DNA from: Kribbella rubisoli
GTDB lineage: Bacteria; Actinomycetota; Actinomycetes; Propionibacteriales; Kribbellaceae
DNA length: 64,000 nt
Assembly (NCBI RefSeq): GCF_004217145.1
Contig: NZ_SHKR01000019.1
Location: forward strand, 186,001-250,000
Direction: 5' to 3'
In this document: positions 1 through 7,786 of the stretch, piece by piece
How positions within the stretch are numbered: the first letter of the stretch is position 1
Layout: the number at the start of each line of letters is the position of its first letter
Made by a program: the position numbers and the translations under genes
The notes under the pieces: generated by a model
Seen by the model: only the letters and a program-made list of their open reading frames with translations
What the model was told of the DNA's origin: nothing
The model's database searches: none

Positions 1-1
1 A

Positions 2-538
2 CAGCACCCGCTGCCCGCGACCGTGTGGCCGACGCTGGCCGCCGCCCAGGTGGGCCAGGAGCCCGTCGCCGATTCCGACCGGATGCCGCTCGCCGAGGCG
101 CAGGCCATCGCCGCCGACCTGGCGGCCGAGGCCCGGAACGCCGACGCGATCCTGCTCGCCGTCCCGCTCTACAACTACGGCATCGCGCAGAACGTGAAGA
201 CCTGGATCGACCTGCTGCTGATGGACCGGGACCTCGCCTTCGGCTCACGCCCGCTGGTCGGCCGCCCGGCCATCTTCGCCATCGCCCGCGGTGGCGGCTA
301 CGCCCCCGGTACGCCGAAGCACGGCTGGGACCACGCCACGCCGTACCTCGAGCGGGTCTTCGCCGACCTCTTCGGGATGAACATCCGCACGGCCGCCGCC
401 GAGCTCACCCTGGCCCCGGTAACCCCGGGCATGGAAGAGCTGATCGACGCCTCCAAGGTCTCGGAGTCCGAGGCGCACGTCGAGGCCGAGAACCACGGCA
501 CCGTCGTCGCCCGCGAACTGATCGGCCACGCGGCCTGA
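2..538 (+). CDS. FMN-dependent NADH azoreductase/quinone reductase-like protein, 5' truncated by window edge
   Basis: The frame is open to the left edge, so the real start lies outside the window; a GTG at 23 is only an internal codon. The 178 visible residues have the flavodoxin-like fold signature of the AzoR/NADPH-quinone reductase family: a hydrophobic strand ending in AVPLYNYGIAQNVKTWID, which matches the family's P-[ML]-Y-N-[FY]-[GS] FMN-contacting loop, and a later ARGGGY loop that in the family contacts the flavin. Members are cytoplasmic homodimers that transfer hydride from NAD(P)H to quinones, azo dyes or nitro compounds; the physiological substrate cannot be read from sequence. 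The gene converges on the rRNA methyltransferase at 581. Confidence 0.8.
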   Translation, partial: QHPLPATVWPTLAAAQVGQEPVADSDRMPLAEAQAIAADLAAEARNADAILLAVPLYNYGIAQNVKTWIDLLLMDRDLAFGSRPLVGRPAIFAIARGGGYAPGTPKHGWDHATPYLERVFADLFGMNIRTAAAELTLAPVTPGMEELIDASKVSESEAHVEAENHGTVVARELIGHAA

Positions 539-540
539 TC

Positions 541-556
541 GACCGCTGAGGCGGTC
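541..556. terminator. short hairpin between convergent genes
   Basis: A 6-bp GC stem (541-546 with 551-556) closed by a TGAG loop follows directly after the TGA of the flavoprotein gene and lies between two convergent genes. There is no U-tract, as is common in high-GC actinobacteria. A terminator role is inference from position. Confidence 0.3.
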
Positions 557-580
557 AGTGGTGCCGAGCTCGAGCCGGCA

Positions 581-1411
581 TCACCGCGGCCGCCAGGTCG
601 AGAGCGTGACCGACAACGTCGCGATCGCCGGCTCCCGCAGTACGGCGATCTGCTGCAGGAGCTCGCGGTAGTTCACGTGCCGCGCGCTCGGCGTCATCAG
701 CACCAACTGCTCCACGGCCGTCTTGTCGAGCCGCATCGTCTCCTCGACGACCTCGCTGCTGACCCGGTCGAACTTCCCCGCCAGCGACTCCTGCAGCCGC
801 CGTTCTTTGTCCTGGTCCACGCTGACCATCCCGAGCACGTGGACCAGCTCGGACAGATGTTGCTGGTTCGGTGTGACCACGAGCAGGCGGCCGTCCGGCG
901 CGAGGACCCGGGCCATCTCCGCTGCGTTGCGCGGCGCGAACACGTTCAGCATCAGTCGGGCCGATCCGTCGACGAGCGGCAGTTCATGCCACGCGTCGCA
1001 CACCACGGACGCGATCCGTGGATCCACTTTCGCCGCGCGACGGGCGGCGAACTTCGACACGTCCAGGGCGATCCCACGACGTCGCGGACCGAGGCCGAGG
1101 ACTCCGGCCAGGTAGTAGCCGGTGCCTGCGCCGACCTCCACGACCAGGTCTTCCTCGCCGAGCTCGGACGCCAGGATCAGCGCATCCCGGATCGCCGCGT
1201 AATGCCCGGTACCGAGAAAGACCGTACGGGCGCCGACCATCGCGGCCGAATCGCCCTCGATACCGTTCGATGCCGCAGGCAACAGATTCAGGTAGCCCTG
1301 CTTCGCCAGGTCGTACGAGTGCCCGCGCGGACAGCGCGCCGTACGGTCGGCCAGCAGCAGCCCGTCGGCACAGACCGGGCAGCGCAGCGCGGTGACGAGA
1401 TCGGCTCTCAC
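581..1411 (-). CDS. rlmA: 23S rRNA (guanine-N1)-methyltransferase, RlmA/TlrB family
   Basis: The 276-residue protein starts at GTG with a zinc-binding N-terminus (C11, C14, C27, H31) followed by SYDLAKQGYLNLL, the hallmark of the RlmA(I)/RlmA(II) family. A Rossmann-type methyltransferase domain follows, with motif I at 91-98 (VEVGAGTG). Family members use S-adenosylmethionine to methylate N1 of G745 or G748 in hairpin 35 of 23S rRNA; the Gram-positive RlmA(II) branch (TlrB, MyrA) gives resistance to tylosin-type macrolides. Which guanine is modified here cannot be decided by eye. The gene begins 5 bp after the end of the ABC-2 permease gene, so it may be read from the same transcript. It converges on the flavoprotein gene at 538. 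Confidence 0.85.
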   Translation of the reverse strand: MRADLVTALRCPVCADGLLLADRTARCPRGHSYDLAKQGYLNLLPAASNGIEGDSAAMVGARTVFLGTGHYAAIRDALILASELGEEDLVVEVGAGTGYYLAGVLGLGPRRRGIALDVSKFAARRAAKVDPRIASVVCDAWHELPLVDGSARLMLNVFAPRNAAEMARVLAPDGRLLVVTPNQQHLSELVHVLGMVSVDQDKERRLQESLAGKFDRVSSEVVEETMRLDKTAVEQLVLMTPSARHVNYRELLQQIAVLREPAIATLSVTLSTWRPR

Positions 1412-1416
1412 TCGGC

Positions 1417-2286
1417 CTAGGTTATGTCGCGGCTCGTGATCCGTGCCCAGGCGGCGGTGTAGAACACGGCGACATATCCCGCTTGCAGGAGCAGGTTGCG
1501 GCCGATGTCGTGCCAGTACGGCGGGTCACGGAGCACGTCGGCGAACGACTGCCAGCGGTACATCAGCAACCACGGGTGGATCGCGTGCAGCTGCGGGATC
1601 GCGGTCATGATCCCGAGCACGATGAACGTGCCGAACGTCGCCGCCATCGCCGCCAGCGGGGTCGAGGTCAGCGACGAGACGAACAGGCCGATCGCGGCCA
1701 GCCCGAGCAGTGACAGCGAGATCACCACTGCGATCACGAGGGCCCGGAGCAGCCCCTCGCCGAGAGAGACGGTCGAGCCGGAGAGCAGGAGCACGTCGCC
1801 GACCGGGAACAGGATGAAGCCGACGATCAGCCCGGAGACCCAGATCGTCATCGTCGCGACCAGGCAGAAGACCGTGAGCGCGACCATCTTGGCCGCGAGC
1901 AGCCGGGACCGGCCGGCCGGTGCCGTCAGCAGGTTGCGCAGCGTGCCGAGACTGGCCTCGCCGGCCAGCGACTCCCCCGAGATGACGGTCACCGCGGTCG
2001 GCAGGAAGAACGGCAGCGACAGGCCGAGGCTGGCCACGATCAGGAACAGTCCGTTGCCGGCAACCTGGCCGATGAACCCCTCGGTGCCCCCGTCATTCCC
2101 GGAGAGCTTGATCGCGATCCCGATCAGCAGTGGGACGGCGGCCAGCACCCCGAGACCCACCTGCGTCCGGGCGCGGCCGAACACCAGCCTGAGCTCGGAG
2201 ATGAACAGCGCCACCGCGTGCCGCCCGGCACTCGGCCTGACCTCTGTGACCTCTGTGACCTCTGCGGTCGCTTCACTCGGCGACAT
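1417..2286 (-). CDS. ABC-2 type transporter permease
   Basis: A 289-residue integral membrane protein with about six hydrophobic segments (roughly 45-65, 85-110, 135-165, 185-210, 215-235 and 260-280), preceded by a cytoplasmic tail. It starts with ATG 14 nt inside the ATPase gene, so the two are translationally coupled and probably form one exporter. The class (ABC-2, NatB/CcmB-like) moves drugs, polyketides, lipids or peptides outward; the substrate is unknown. Oddity: the tail reads EVTEVTEV because of a threefold 9-bp tandem repeat (GACCTCTGT-like, 2239-2265), which could vary in copy number between strains. Confidence 0.85.
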   Translation of the reverse strand: MSPSEATAEVTEVTEVRPSAGRHAVALFISELRLVFGRARTQVGLGVLAAVPLLIGIAIKLSGNDGGTEGFIGQVAGNGLFLIVASLGLSLPFFLPTAVTVISGESLAGEASLGTLRNLLTAPAGRSRLLAAKMVALTVFCLVATMTIWVSGLIVGFILFPVGDVLLLSGSTVSLGEGLLRALVIAVVISLSLLGLAAIGLFVSSLTSTPLAAMAATFGTFIVLGIMTAIPQLHAIHPWLLMYRWQSFADVLRDPPYWHDIGRNLLLQAGYVAVFYTAAWARITSRDIT

Positions 2287-3208
2287 CGAAGCCCTCCCCG
2301 GTGAGTGCCACGAACGTGTCCTCCAGGCTCGGGCGTTCCAGTCCGAACCCGTGGATGCGTACGTCGGCCGCGACCAGCGCAGCCGCGAACTTCTCGATCG
2401 GCAGCTCGCCGGGATCGCCCTCGACAGTCTCCTCGGTCGTCTTCAGCTCGGTCACGCCCAGGCCTTGCAGCGTGTCGGCCGCCGCGCCGAGGTCCGGCGT
2501 ACGCACGACCAGTCGTGGGCGGAGCTCGGCGCGGAGATCCGCCACCGTCGACTGTCTGAGCAGCTTGCCGCGGTTCATGATCGCGGCGTGCGTGCAGACC
2601 TGCTCGACCTCGGCGAGCAGGTGGGTCGACGTGAAGACCGTCGTCCCGTCACTGGCCAGGTCGCGGATCAGGTGCCGGACCTCGCGGGTGCCCTGCGGGT
2701 CGAGACCGTTGGTCGGCTCGTCCAGCACGAGCAGCTCGCGCCGTTGCATCAGAGCGACCGCGATCGCGAGCCGCTGGCGCATACCCAACGAGTACGCGCG
2801 GACCTTCTTACCGGCTGCGTTCGAGAGACCGACCCGCTCCAGCGCCTCGCCGGCCCTGGCCTTGCGGGTCTTCGGGTCGGCGGTGCGGTCGGCGGCGTCG
2901 AAGCGGAGCAGGTTCGCCTGGCCGGTCCAGAACGGGTAGAACGCCGGGCCTTCGACCAGCGCACCGACGCGCGGCAGGACCCGCAGGTGCGCCTTCGGCA
3001 TCGGCTCGCCGAGCAACTCAACCTCACCGGAGGTCGGCGCGATCAGGCCGAGCAGCATCCGGATCGTCGTCGTCTTCCCCGACCCGTTCGGGCCGAGGAA
3101 GCCGTACACACTCCCGGCCGGCACCTCGAGGTCGACCGCATCCACCGCCACCTGCCCGCCGTGGAAACGTTTGGTCAGCCCGCGGGTGACGACCGGAGCG
3201 CTCGCCAG
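2273..3208 (-). CDS. ABC transporter ATP-binding protein with probable non-canonical CTG start
   Basis: This is the nucleotide-binding subunit of an ABC-2 exporter. Visible motifs are Walker A (GPNGSGKTT), the signature region (YSLGMRQRLA) and Walker B (LLVLDEPTNGLDP), followed by a C-terminal extension of about 80 residues as in drug and bacitracin exporters. The first ATG/GTG/TTG in frame is the GTG at 3151, but starting there would drop the first beta-strand (TRGLTKRFHGGQ), which every family member has. The open frame continues upstream and the plausible start is the CTG at 3208, 8 bp past the stop of the LolA-like gene. No other usual start codon exists before that gene. The start is inferred; the function is solid. 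Confidence 0.85.
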   Translation of the reverse strand: MASAPVVTRGLTKRFHGGQVAVDAVDLEVPAGSVYGFLGPNGSGKTTTIRMLLGLIAPTSGEVELLGEPMPKAHLRVLPRVGALVEGPAFYPFWTGQANLLRFDAADRTADPKTRKARAGEALERVGLSNAAGKKVRAYSLGMRQRLAIAVALMQRRELLVLDEPTNGLDPQGTREVRHLIRDLASDGTTVFTSTHLLAEVEQVCTHAAIMNRGKLLRQSTVADLRAELRPRLVVRTPDLGAAADTLQGLGVTELKTTEETVEGDPGELPIEKFAAALVAADVRIHGFGLERPSLEDTFVALTGEGFDVAE

Positions 3209-3216
3209 GTGGCTGT

Positions 3217-4335
3217 TCAGCGGGGGGCCTTCGCTGCAGCGGCCTGCAGGGTGTCCGGGGTGACCAGGCCGACGAAGACCCTGCCGTCGTCGGTGATCAG
3301 TGCGTTCACCATCTTGGTGGTCAGCACCTTGCCCTTACCCCACGAGCCCTGCACGGTCGGAGCCTTCGCCAGCAGTTGGGCGAGCGGACCGGCGGCCGGG
3401 TTCGACGCCAGGCCGGCGGTGTCGGCTCCGCGGATCATTGCGACGCTGTCCCAGCCCTGGCCGATGATGGTCGGCTCGTCCGCCTGCGCCGCACCGGGCT
3501 TGGCCGGCTTGACCAGCTTCGGCGGGACGCTGTGCGGACGCTCGCGCGTGGCCGGCACCTTCTGGTCGGTGACCTTCACGCCCTTCGGCGGCGTGAAGGT
3601 GAAGGAGCTCGCCGACGGTACGTCGAACGACACCGAGGTGAAGCCCAGCTCGACCGCCGGGTCGTTGCCGGTCCGCGGCATCACAGTCACGTCCAGCGGG
3701 ACCCAGGTCTTGGAGTCGATCGCCAAGGTCACCGAACCGACGGTGGTCTTGTCGGTCTTCGGCACCAGGCGAAGCTTGTAGGCGTCGCGGCCGGCGACCT
3801 TCTCGGTGCCGCTGACCTGGACAGCCGTCGTCGGGTCGATCGCGTCGAGGAACTGCTTGGCGACCGCCTGCGGGTCGTAGGACTCCGGCAGCGCCTTCTC
3901 AGGCTTTGTGGTCTTGTGCGCCGGAAGGGTCAGCTTCGTGGCCTCACGCTTGGACGAGTCGTACGCCCACGCCGACTTGCCGTCGGTGGTCCAGAGCTGC
4001 TCAGCCTGGTTGTCGATCAGTGAGACCTTGGCCTTGTCCGGGCTGGCGAACGCGACCCGCGCGGTGTGCTGTCCGCCGAGCAGGTCGGTGAGCTCCCGGC
4101 TGCCGGGCGCCATGCCGGGGATCGAGGGCAGGCCGAGATCCGCGTTCGAGCGGACGGTGCCGCTCAGGCCGTCCACCTTCGCGGTCTGCACCTTGGCCAG
4201 CAGATCCTGCGCGGTGATGGTCGGCAGCTTCGGAGACGCATCCGCGACCACTGGCCCGAGTGCCCCCACACCTGCCACCACCGCGACCGTCGTCACCGGA
4301 ACCAACCACCGTCGACTGCGCTGTGCTACGCCCAT
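3217..4335 (-). CDS. exported LolA-like (outer-membrane-lipoprotein-carrier fold) protein
   Basis: A 372-residue protein with an N-terminal signal sequence (RSRRWLVPVTTVAVVAGVGA, cleavage near residue 33). It then has a LolA-fold pattern: an early helix (TAQDLLAKVQTAKVDGLSGT) and alternating strands with the typical TDGKSAWAYDSSKREATKLTLP segment, which in the family reads W-[DS]-G-[KS]-x-x-W-x-Y-x-x-x. A Pro/Lys-rich linker and a second small alpha/beta unit (260-372) follow. In actinobacteria, which lack a Gram-negative outer membrane, relatives are exported or lipid-linked proteins found next to ABC-2 exporters or anti-sigma genes; their role is unproven. It is first in the likely operon LolA-like, ATPase, permease, rlmA. 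Confidence 0.75.
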   Translation of the reverse strand: MGVAQRSRRWLVPVTTVAVVAGVGALGPVVADASPKLPTITAQDLLAKVQTAKVDGLSGTVRSNADLGLPSIPGMAPGSRELTDLLGGQHTARVAFASPDKAKVSLIDNQAEQLWTTDGKSAWAYDSSKREATKLTLPAHKTTKPEKALPESYDPQAVAKQFLDAIDPTTAVQVSGTEKVAGRDAYKLRLVPKTDKTTVGSVTLAIDSKTWVPLDVTVMPRTGNDPAVELGFTSVSFDVPSASSFTFTPPKGVKVTDQKVPATRERPHSVPPKLVKPAKPGAAQADEPTIIGQGWDSVAMIRGADTAGLASNPAAGPLAQLLAKAPTVQGSWGKGKVLTTKMVNALITDDGRVFVGLVTPDTLQAAAAKAPR

Positions 4336-4416
4336 GAATACAGCCTCGCATCCGGTGCGGTGGGAACCAAGTGCTCTCCGTGGTCTCAGGGTAGGTTCAC
4401 CCGAAAGAGTGAGTCC

Positions 4417-4440
4417 GGCGTACGACCCAGGTCGTACGCC
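4417..4440 (-). terminator. perfect GTAC hairpin downstream of the LURP-one-like gene
   Basis: GGCGTACGAC (4417-4426) and GTCGTACGCC (4431-4440) form a 10-bp perfect stem with a CCAG tetraloop, 7 bp after the end of the minus-strand gene that stops at 4447. No poly-U follows. The position fits a factor-assisted or I-shaped actinobacterial terminator. Confidence 0.6.
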
Positions 4441-4446
4441 GACGAC

Positions 4447-5049
4447 TCAGCGTGACTGTAGGGCGTCGAGGGCGACCGTCATCGCCGCCGCGACGCGGAA
4501 GTCCAGGCGCTGATCCTGGACGGTGATCCGGTAGCGGTCCCGGACCGAGATCCTCCGCTCCACCGACAGCACCGGCTGACCGGAGCCGGCCTCGGTGAAG
4601 TCGAAGTGGAAGATGAACGGCAGCGGGATCTCGCCGACGAACGGGACGAACTCCCAGACCCGGCGGACGATCGCGATCGTCGGGTTCCGCTCGGTGCCGC
4701 TCGCGTCCACGCCGGGCGCGCTCAGCTGCCAGCTGGACCGGAGCAGGCTCTTGCCGAACTCCTTCTTGAACCAGCCGATCGTCTGCCCGTTCGCGTCGAA
4801 CACGTCGTACCCGGAGCCCAGGTCGATCGTCTTGCGGGCCTTGAACGAGAACACCGGCTGGGTCTTGGTGTCGTCGGTGTAGAACGTCACCTGCTCCTTG
4901 AACGCCATCCGCTTCTGCTGCGCGAACGCGAGCAGCGCCCCGTCACTCCCGTCCGGGTTGGTGGCGATCAACTCGTACTTGTTCGCCATCAGCGTCACAC
5001 GCTGCTTCATCGAGAAGGCGGGCACGTACATGGGCGGTTCGGCTGTCAT
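4447..5049 (-). CDS. LURP-one-related / tubby C-terminal-like protein
   Basis: A 200-residue protein starting MTAEPPMYVPAFSMKQRV. Features of the LURP-one/tubby-like superfamily (also called scramblase-related) are visible: repeated beta-hairpins with FYTDDTKTQPVFSFKARKTI, the family's F-D-x-x-G-x-x-[IL] unit (VFDANGQTIGWFKKEFG) and a final hydrophobic strand-helix (RITVQDQRLDFRVAAAMTVALDAL). Members form a 12-stranded barrel around a hydrophobic helix; function in bacteria is unknown. The ATG overlaps the TGA of the CobE/BluB fusion gene (ATGA), so it is translationally coupled to the cobalamin operon. An upstream in-frame extension of 61 codons is Arg-rich antisense-like sequence and was rejected. 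Confidence 0.75.
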   Translation of the reverse strand: MTAEPPMYVPAFSMKQRVTLMANKYELIATNPDGSDGALLAFAQQKRMAFKEQVTFYTDDTKTQPVFSFKARKTIDLGSGYDVFDANGQTIGWFKKEFGKSLLRSSWQLSAPGVDASGTERNPTIAIVRRVWEFVPFVGEIPLPFIFHFDFTEAGSGQPVLSVERRISVRDRYRITVQDQRLDFRVAAAMTVALDALQSR

Positions 5050-6398
5050 GCGGAGGAGTGTGTCAGACCACAGGCCGACGCACCGACCTTCAGCCCGCGA
5101 GCCAGTGCCTCCGCGCGCTCCGAGGGTTCTTCGATCTGTACGACGAGTTGGCCGACGCCCTGGAGCGCCAAGTCGCGGGCGATCTCGACACCGAACTCGA
5201 CGGCCTCTGCAGGCGTCCGCGCCGGCCGCCACAGCACGCCGAAGTCAGCTCTTGGCTTTTGGTCTCGGAGGTCAACGACCAGTGCATCTGCCTGGCGCAG
5301 ATCTGTAGCGTCACCGCCGACGATCACCCGGACACGTTGTCCAGTTGCCGGTACTGCGTTCTGCCCGGCGTGGATCGCGTCGTCGACGATCGATGCGTCG
5401 CGGCGGCCCCATTCCTCGTGGTGGATCGCCCACTCGAGCGGTCGGCGCTTGGCCCATCCCGAACGCACCAGCTCCGGTGCGGCGGCGAACTCGTCGACGT
5501 ACCCTACGCAGAGATAGCCGACGAGCTCGATGTGTGCTGGCAGGTCGAGGATGTCGGCGACCTCGACCGGTTCGAAGAACGAGACCCAGCCGACGCCGAG
5601 GCCTTCGGCGCGGGCGGCCAGCCAGAGGTTCTGGATCGCGATCGCGGCGGAGAACCAGGTCGTCCGCGGATCCGCGTGCCGCCCGAGTACGTGCCGTCCG
5701 CCGCGGCCGGGGTCGCAGGTCACCGCGATGTTCACCGGGGTGTCGAGGATCGCCTCGATCTTCAGCCCGTCGAACTTCGCTCGGCGGTCGTCTGGGAGCG
5801 AGGCGGCGAACGCGTCCCGCTGCGCGGTGGCGAGGTCATGCACCTTCCGCCGGGTCGCGAGGTCCCGGATCACCAGGAAGTCCCACGGCTGGCTCAGTCC
5901 GACACTCGGCGCTCGGTGTGCTGCTTCGAGGACTCTGGTGAGGAGCTCGTTGTCGATCGGGAGGTTCAGGAAACCTCGACGTACGTCGCGGCGCTCGGCG
6001 ATCACGCGGTGGACGACGTCGCGGTCCGCCGGTTCGTAGCCAGGTGCAGGGAGACGGCCGACGGCCGCGGTTGCGTTGGCCGAGCGGCGTTTAGGGACGA
6101 GGAGCTCGGCGCCGGCGGCTAGGACGGCGGCTTCGGCGACGCTCGGCGTACCTGCCAGGTGTTCGACGCGCCGGCTCGGGTTGGGCGCCGGCTGCTCGGC
6201 CAGCTCGCTGGGCGAGATCGCTCGGAGCTCGGCATTCAGGTCGTCGGCGAGACGGTGCAGCTGGGCTTCTTTGTTGGCCACGGTGACGATCAGTTGCACG
6301 GTGCCCTGGCCGGCTTCCTCCAGGGCGCTGTCCACCAGGGCGCGGAGTTCGGCGTACGGCGTGTTTGCTCGGAGGCCTACTCCTACGACGAGGTTCAT
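5046..6398 (-). CDS. CobE/CbiG-C - BluB (5,6-dimethylbenzimidazole synthase) - unknown C-domain fusion
   Basis: A 450-residue protein with three parts. Residues 1-115 match the CobE/CbiG C-terminal domain (MNLVVGVGLRANTPYAELRA, then AVLAAGAELLVPKR), a small protein of cobalt-corrin synthesis. Residues 125-330 are a BluB nitroreductase-fold domain: the RRDVRRGF FMN-binding start, APSVGLSQPWDF, and GLGVGWVSFFEP. BluB destroys FMNH2 with oxygen to form 5,6-dimethylbenzimidazole, the lower ligand of B12. Residues 352-450 (RVRVIVGGDATDLRQADAL to THSSA) form an alpha/beta domain I do not recognise; EFGVEIARDLALQGVGQLV faintly resembles the last domain of hydroxymethylbilane synthase. The ATG overlaps the cobB stop (ATGA). 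An Arg-rich 112-codon upstream extension was rejected. Confidence 0.8.
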   Translation of the reverse strand: MNLVVGVGLRANTPYAELRALVDSALEEAGQGTVQLIVTVANKEAQLHRLADDLNAELRAISPSELAEQPAPNPSRRVEHLAGTPSVAEAAVLAAGAELLVPKRRSANATAAVGRLPAPGYEPADRDVVHRVIAERRDVRRGFLNLPIDNELLTRVLEAAHRAPSVGLSQPWDFLVIRDLATRRKVHDLATAQRDAFAASLPDDRRAKFDGLKIEAILDTPVNIAVTCDPGRGGRHVLGRHADPRTTWFSAAIAIQNLWLAARAEGLGVGWVSFFEPVEVADILDLPAHIELVGYLCVGYVDEFAAAPELVRSGWAKRRPLEWAIHHEEWGRRDASIVDDAIHAGQNAVPATGQRVRVIVGGDATDLRQADALVVDLRDQKPRADFGVLWRPARTPAEAVEFGVEIARDLALQGVGQLVVQIEEPSERAEALARGLKVGASACGLTHSSA

Positions 6399-7786
6399 CG
6401 CTTCCGCGCGGCTTTCACGAGACGAGCTGCGACGTCGGGGGTGGCAGTCCAGTGCAGGTGCAGGTATGACGCGTGGACATGCGGTTGGGCGACGCCTTCT
6501 GTTCCGGTTGGGAGGTGCCAGGCCGGGCGTACGTCGGCGTCGAGGTCGACTGTGGTGCGGTGGAACTCGTGACCGCGTACGCGTCGCCCTTCGTCGAAGA
6601 AGTCGGTCGTGGTTGCGGCGATCGCGGTTCGGTAGCCGAGGGTGAGGCGGCTGGTCATGCGGCCGGTTGCCGGCAGTACGCCGGTCATCGGGTGGCCGTC
6701 GAGCTCGCGGCAGAGGTAGAGGAGGCCGGCGCATTCGGCGATCACGGGCAGGCCGGCGGCTACTTCGGCGGCGACCTGTTCGCGGAGTTTGGTGTTGACC
6801 GACAGGGCCTCCGCATGTAGCTCCGGGAAGCCTCCGCCGAGGTAGAGCGCGGAAGTTGCCTCTGGCAACATGTCGGTGAGCGGGTCGAAGGTCGCGACGT
6901 CGGCGCCCGCGGCCGTGAGGAGCTCCGTGGTCTCCGTGTAGCGGAAGGAGAAGACGGGCCCACTCGCAACCGCAACCACCGGTCGCCGGCCCCGAGCGGG
7001 CTCTCCGGCTCCGAGGCCAGTCGACCCGGCGCTCGGCGCCTCGAGGCCGGCGAGCTCGTTGGTCGGGTCCCAGGGTGTCGCCGCGTGGGACACGGCACCT
7101 CTGGCTGCGGCTACGAAGGCTGCTAGGTCTACGCCTTGGTGGACCAGCTCTGCGGCTGCTTCTACTGCTTGTTCGGCCTGTTCGCGTTGTTCCGCAGCGG
7201 GGACGAGGCCCAGGTGACGGCTGGGGACGGTCAGACGTGAGTCGCGGCGGAGGACGCCCAGGACGGGTACGCCGGTAGGCGCGATGCCCGCGCGTACCTC
7301 GGTTTCGTGGCGGTCGGAGCCGACCTTGTTGAGGATCACACCGACGATCCGCACTTCGGTGTCGAAGGCAACGAAACCTTGGACGACAGCGCCGACGCTC
7401 CGGCCCGCGGCGGATGCGTCCACCACGAGGACGACCGGCGCCTTCAGCAACTTCGCGACGTGGGCCGTCGACGAGAACCCTTCCGTGCCGAGCGCCCCGT
7501 CGTACAGGCCCATCACGCCCTCGACCACGGCGATGTCCGCGCCCTCGGACCCGTGCGCGAACAGCGGCTCGACGAGCTCCTCCCCCGACAGCATCGGGTC
7601 GAGGTTGCGCCCCGGCCGCCCGGTCGCGACGGCGTGAAACCCGGGGTCGATGTAGTCGGGACCGACCTTGAAGGCGGCCACGACATGCCCTGCCCGCCGC
7701 AACGCCGCCATCAGCCCGACCGCGACCGTCGTCTTGCCCGCGCCGGAGGACGGGGCCGCGACCACCACCCGCGGGATCAGGCTCAC
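6395..7786 (-). CDS. cobB: cobyrinic/hydrogenobyrinic acid a,c-diamide synthase
   Basis: CobB/CbiA uses glutamine and ATP to amidate the a and c carboxyls of the corrin ring. The 463-residue protein has the N-terminal dethiobiotin-synthetase-like P-loop domain (PSSGAGKTT, 12-20), the KVGPDYIDPGFH segment (40-51) typical of CobB/CobQ, and a C-terminal class I glutamine amidotransferase domain with nucleophile C352 in AECAGLLYL. I chose the GTG at 7786, which overlaps the cobO TGA (GTGA); a second GTG sits one codon upstream. It lies in the riboswitch unit chelatase - cobO - cobB - CobE/BluB. Confidence 0.93.
   Translation of the reverse strand: MSLIPRVVVAAPSSGAGKTTVAVGLMAALRRAGHVVAAFKVGPDYIDPGFHAVATGRPGRNLDPMLSGEELVEPLFAHGSEGADIAVVEGVMGLYDGALGTEGFSSTAHVAKLLKAPVVLVVDASAAGRSVGAVVQGFVAFDTEVRIVGVILNKVGSDRHETEVRAGIAPTGVPVLGVLRRDSRLTVPSRHLGLVPAAEQREQAEQAVEAAAELVHQGVDLAAFVAAARGAVSHAATPWDPTNELAGLEAPSAGSTGLGAGEPARGRRPVVAVASGPVFSFRYTETTELLTAAGADVATFDPLTDMLPEATSALYLGGGFPELHAEALSVNTKLREQVAAEVAAGLPVIAECAGLLYLCRELDGHPMTGVLPATGRMTSRLTLGYRTAIAATTTDFFDEGRRVRGHEFHRTTVDLDADVRPAWHLPTGTEGVAQPHVHASYLHLHWTATPDVAARLVKAARKR

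Noticed and set aside
1496..3781. Plus-strand open frame of 761 codons across the ABC-2 operon
   Set aside because: Antisense to two intact ABC genes and part of the LolA-like gene.
6399..6734. 112-codon Arg-rich extension of the CobE/BluB fusion
   Set aside because: The sequence is antisense-like within cobB and the ATG at 6398 overlaps the cobB stop exactly.
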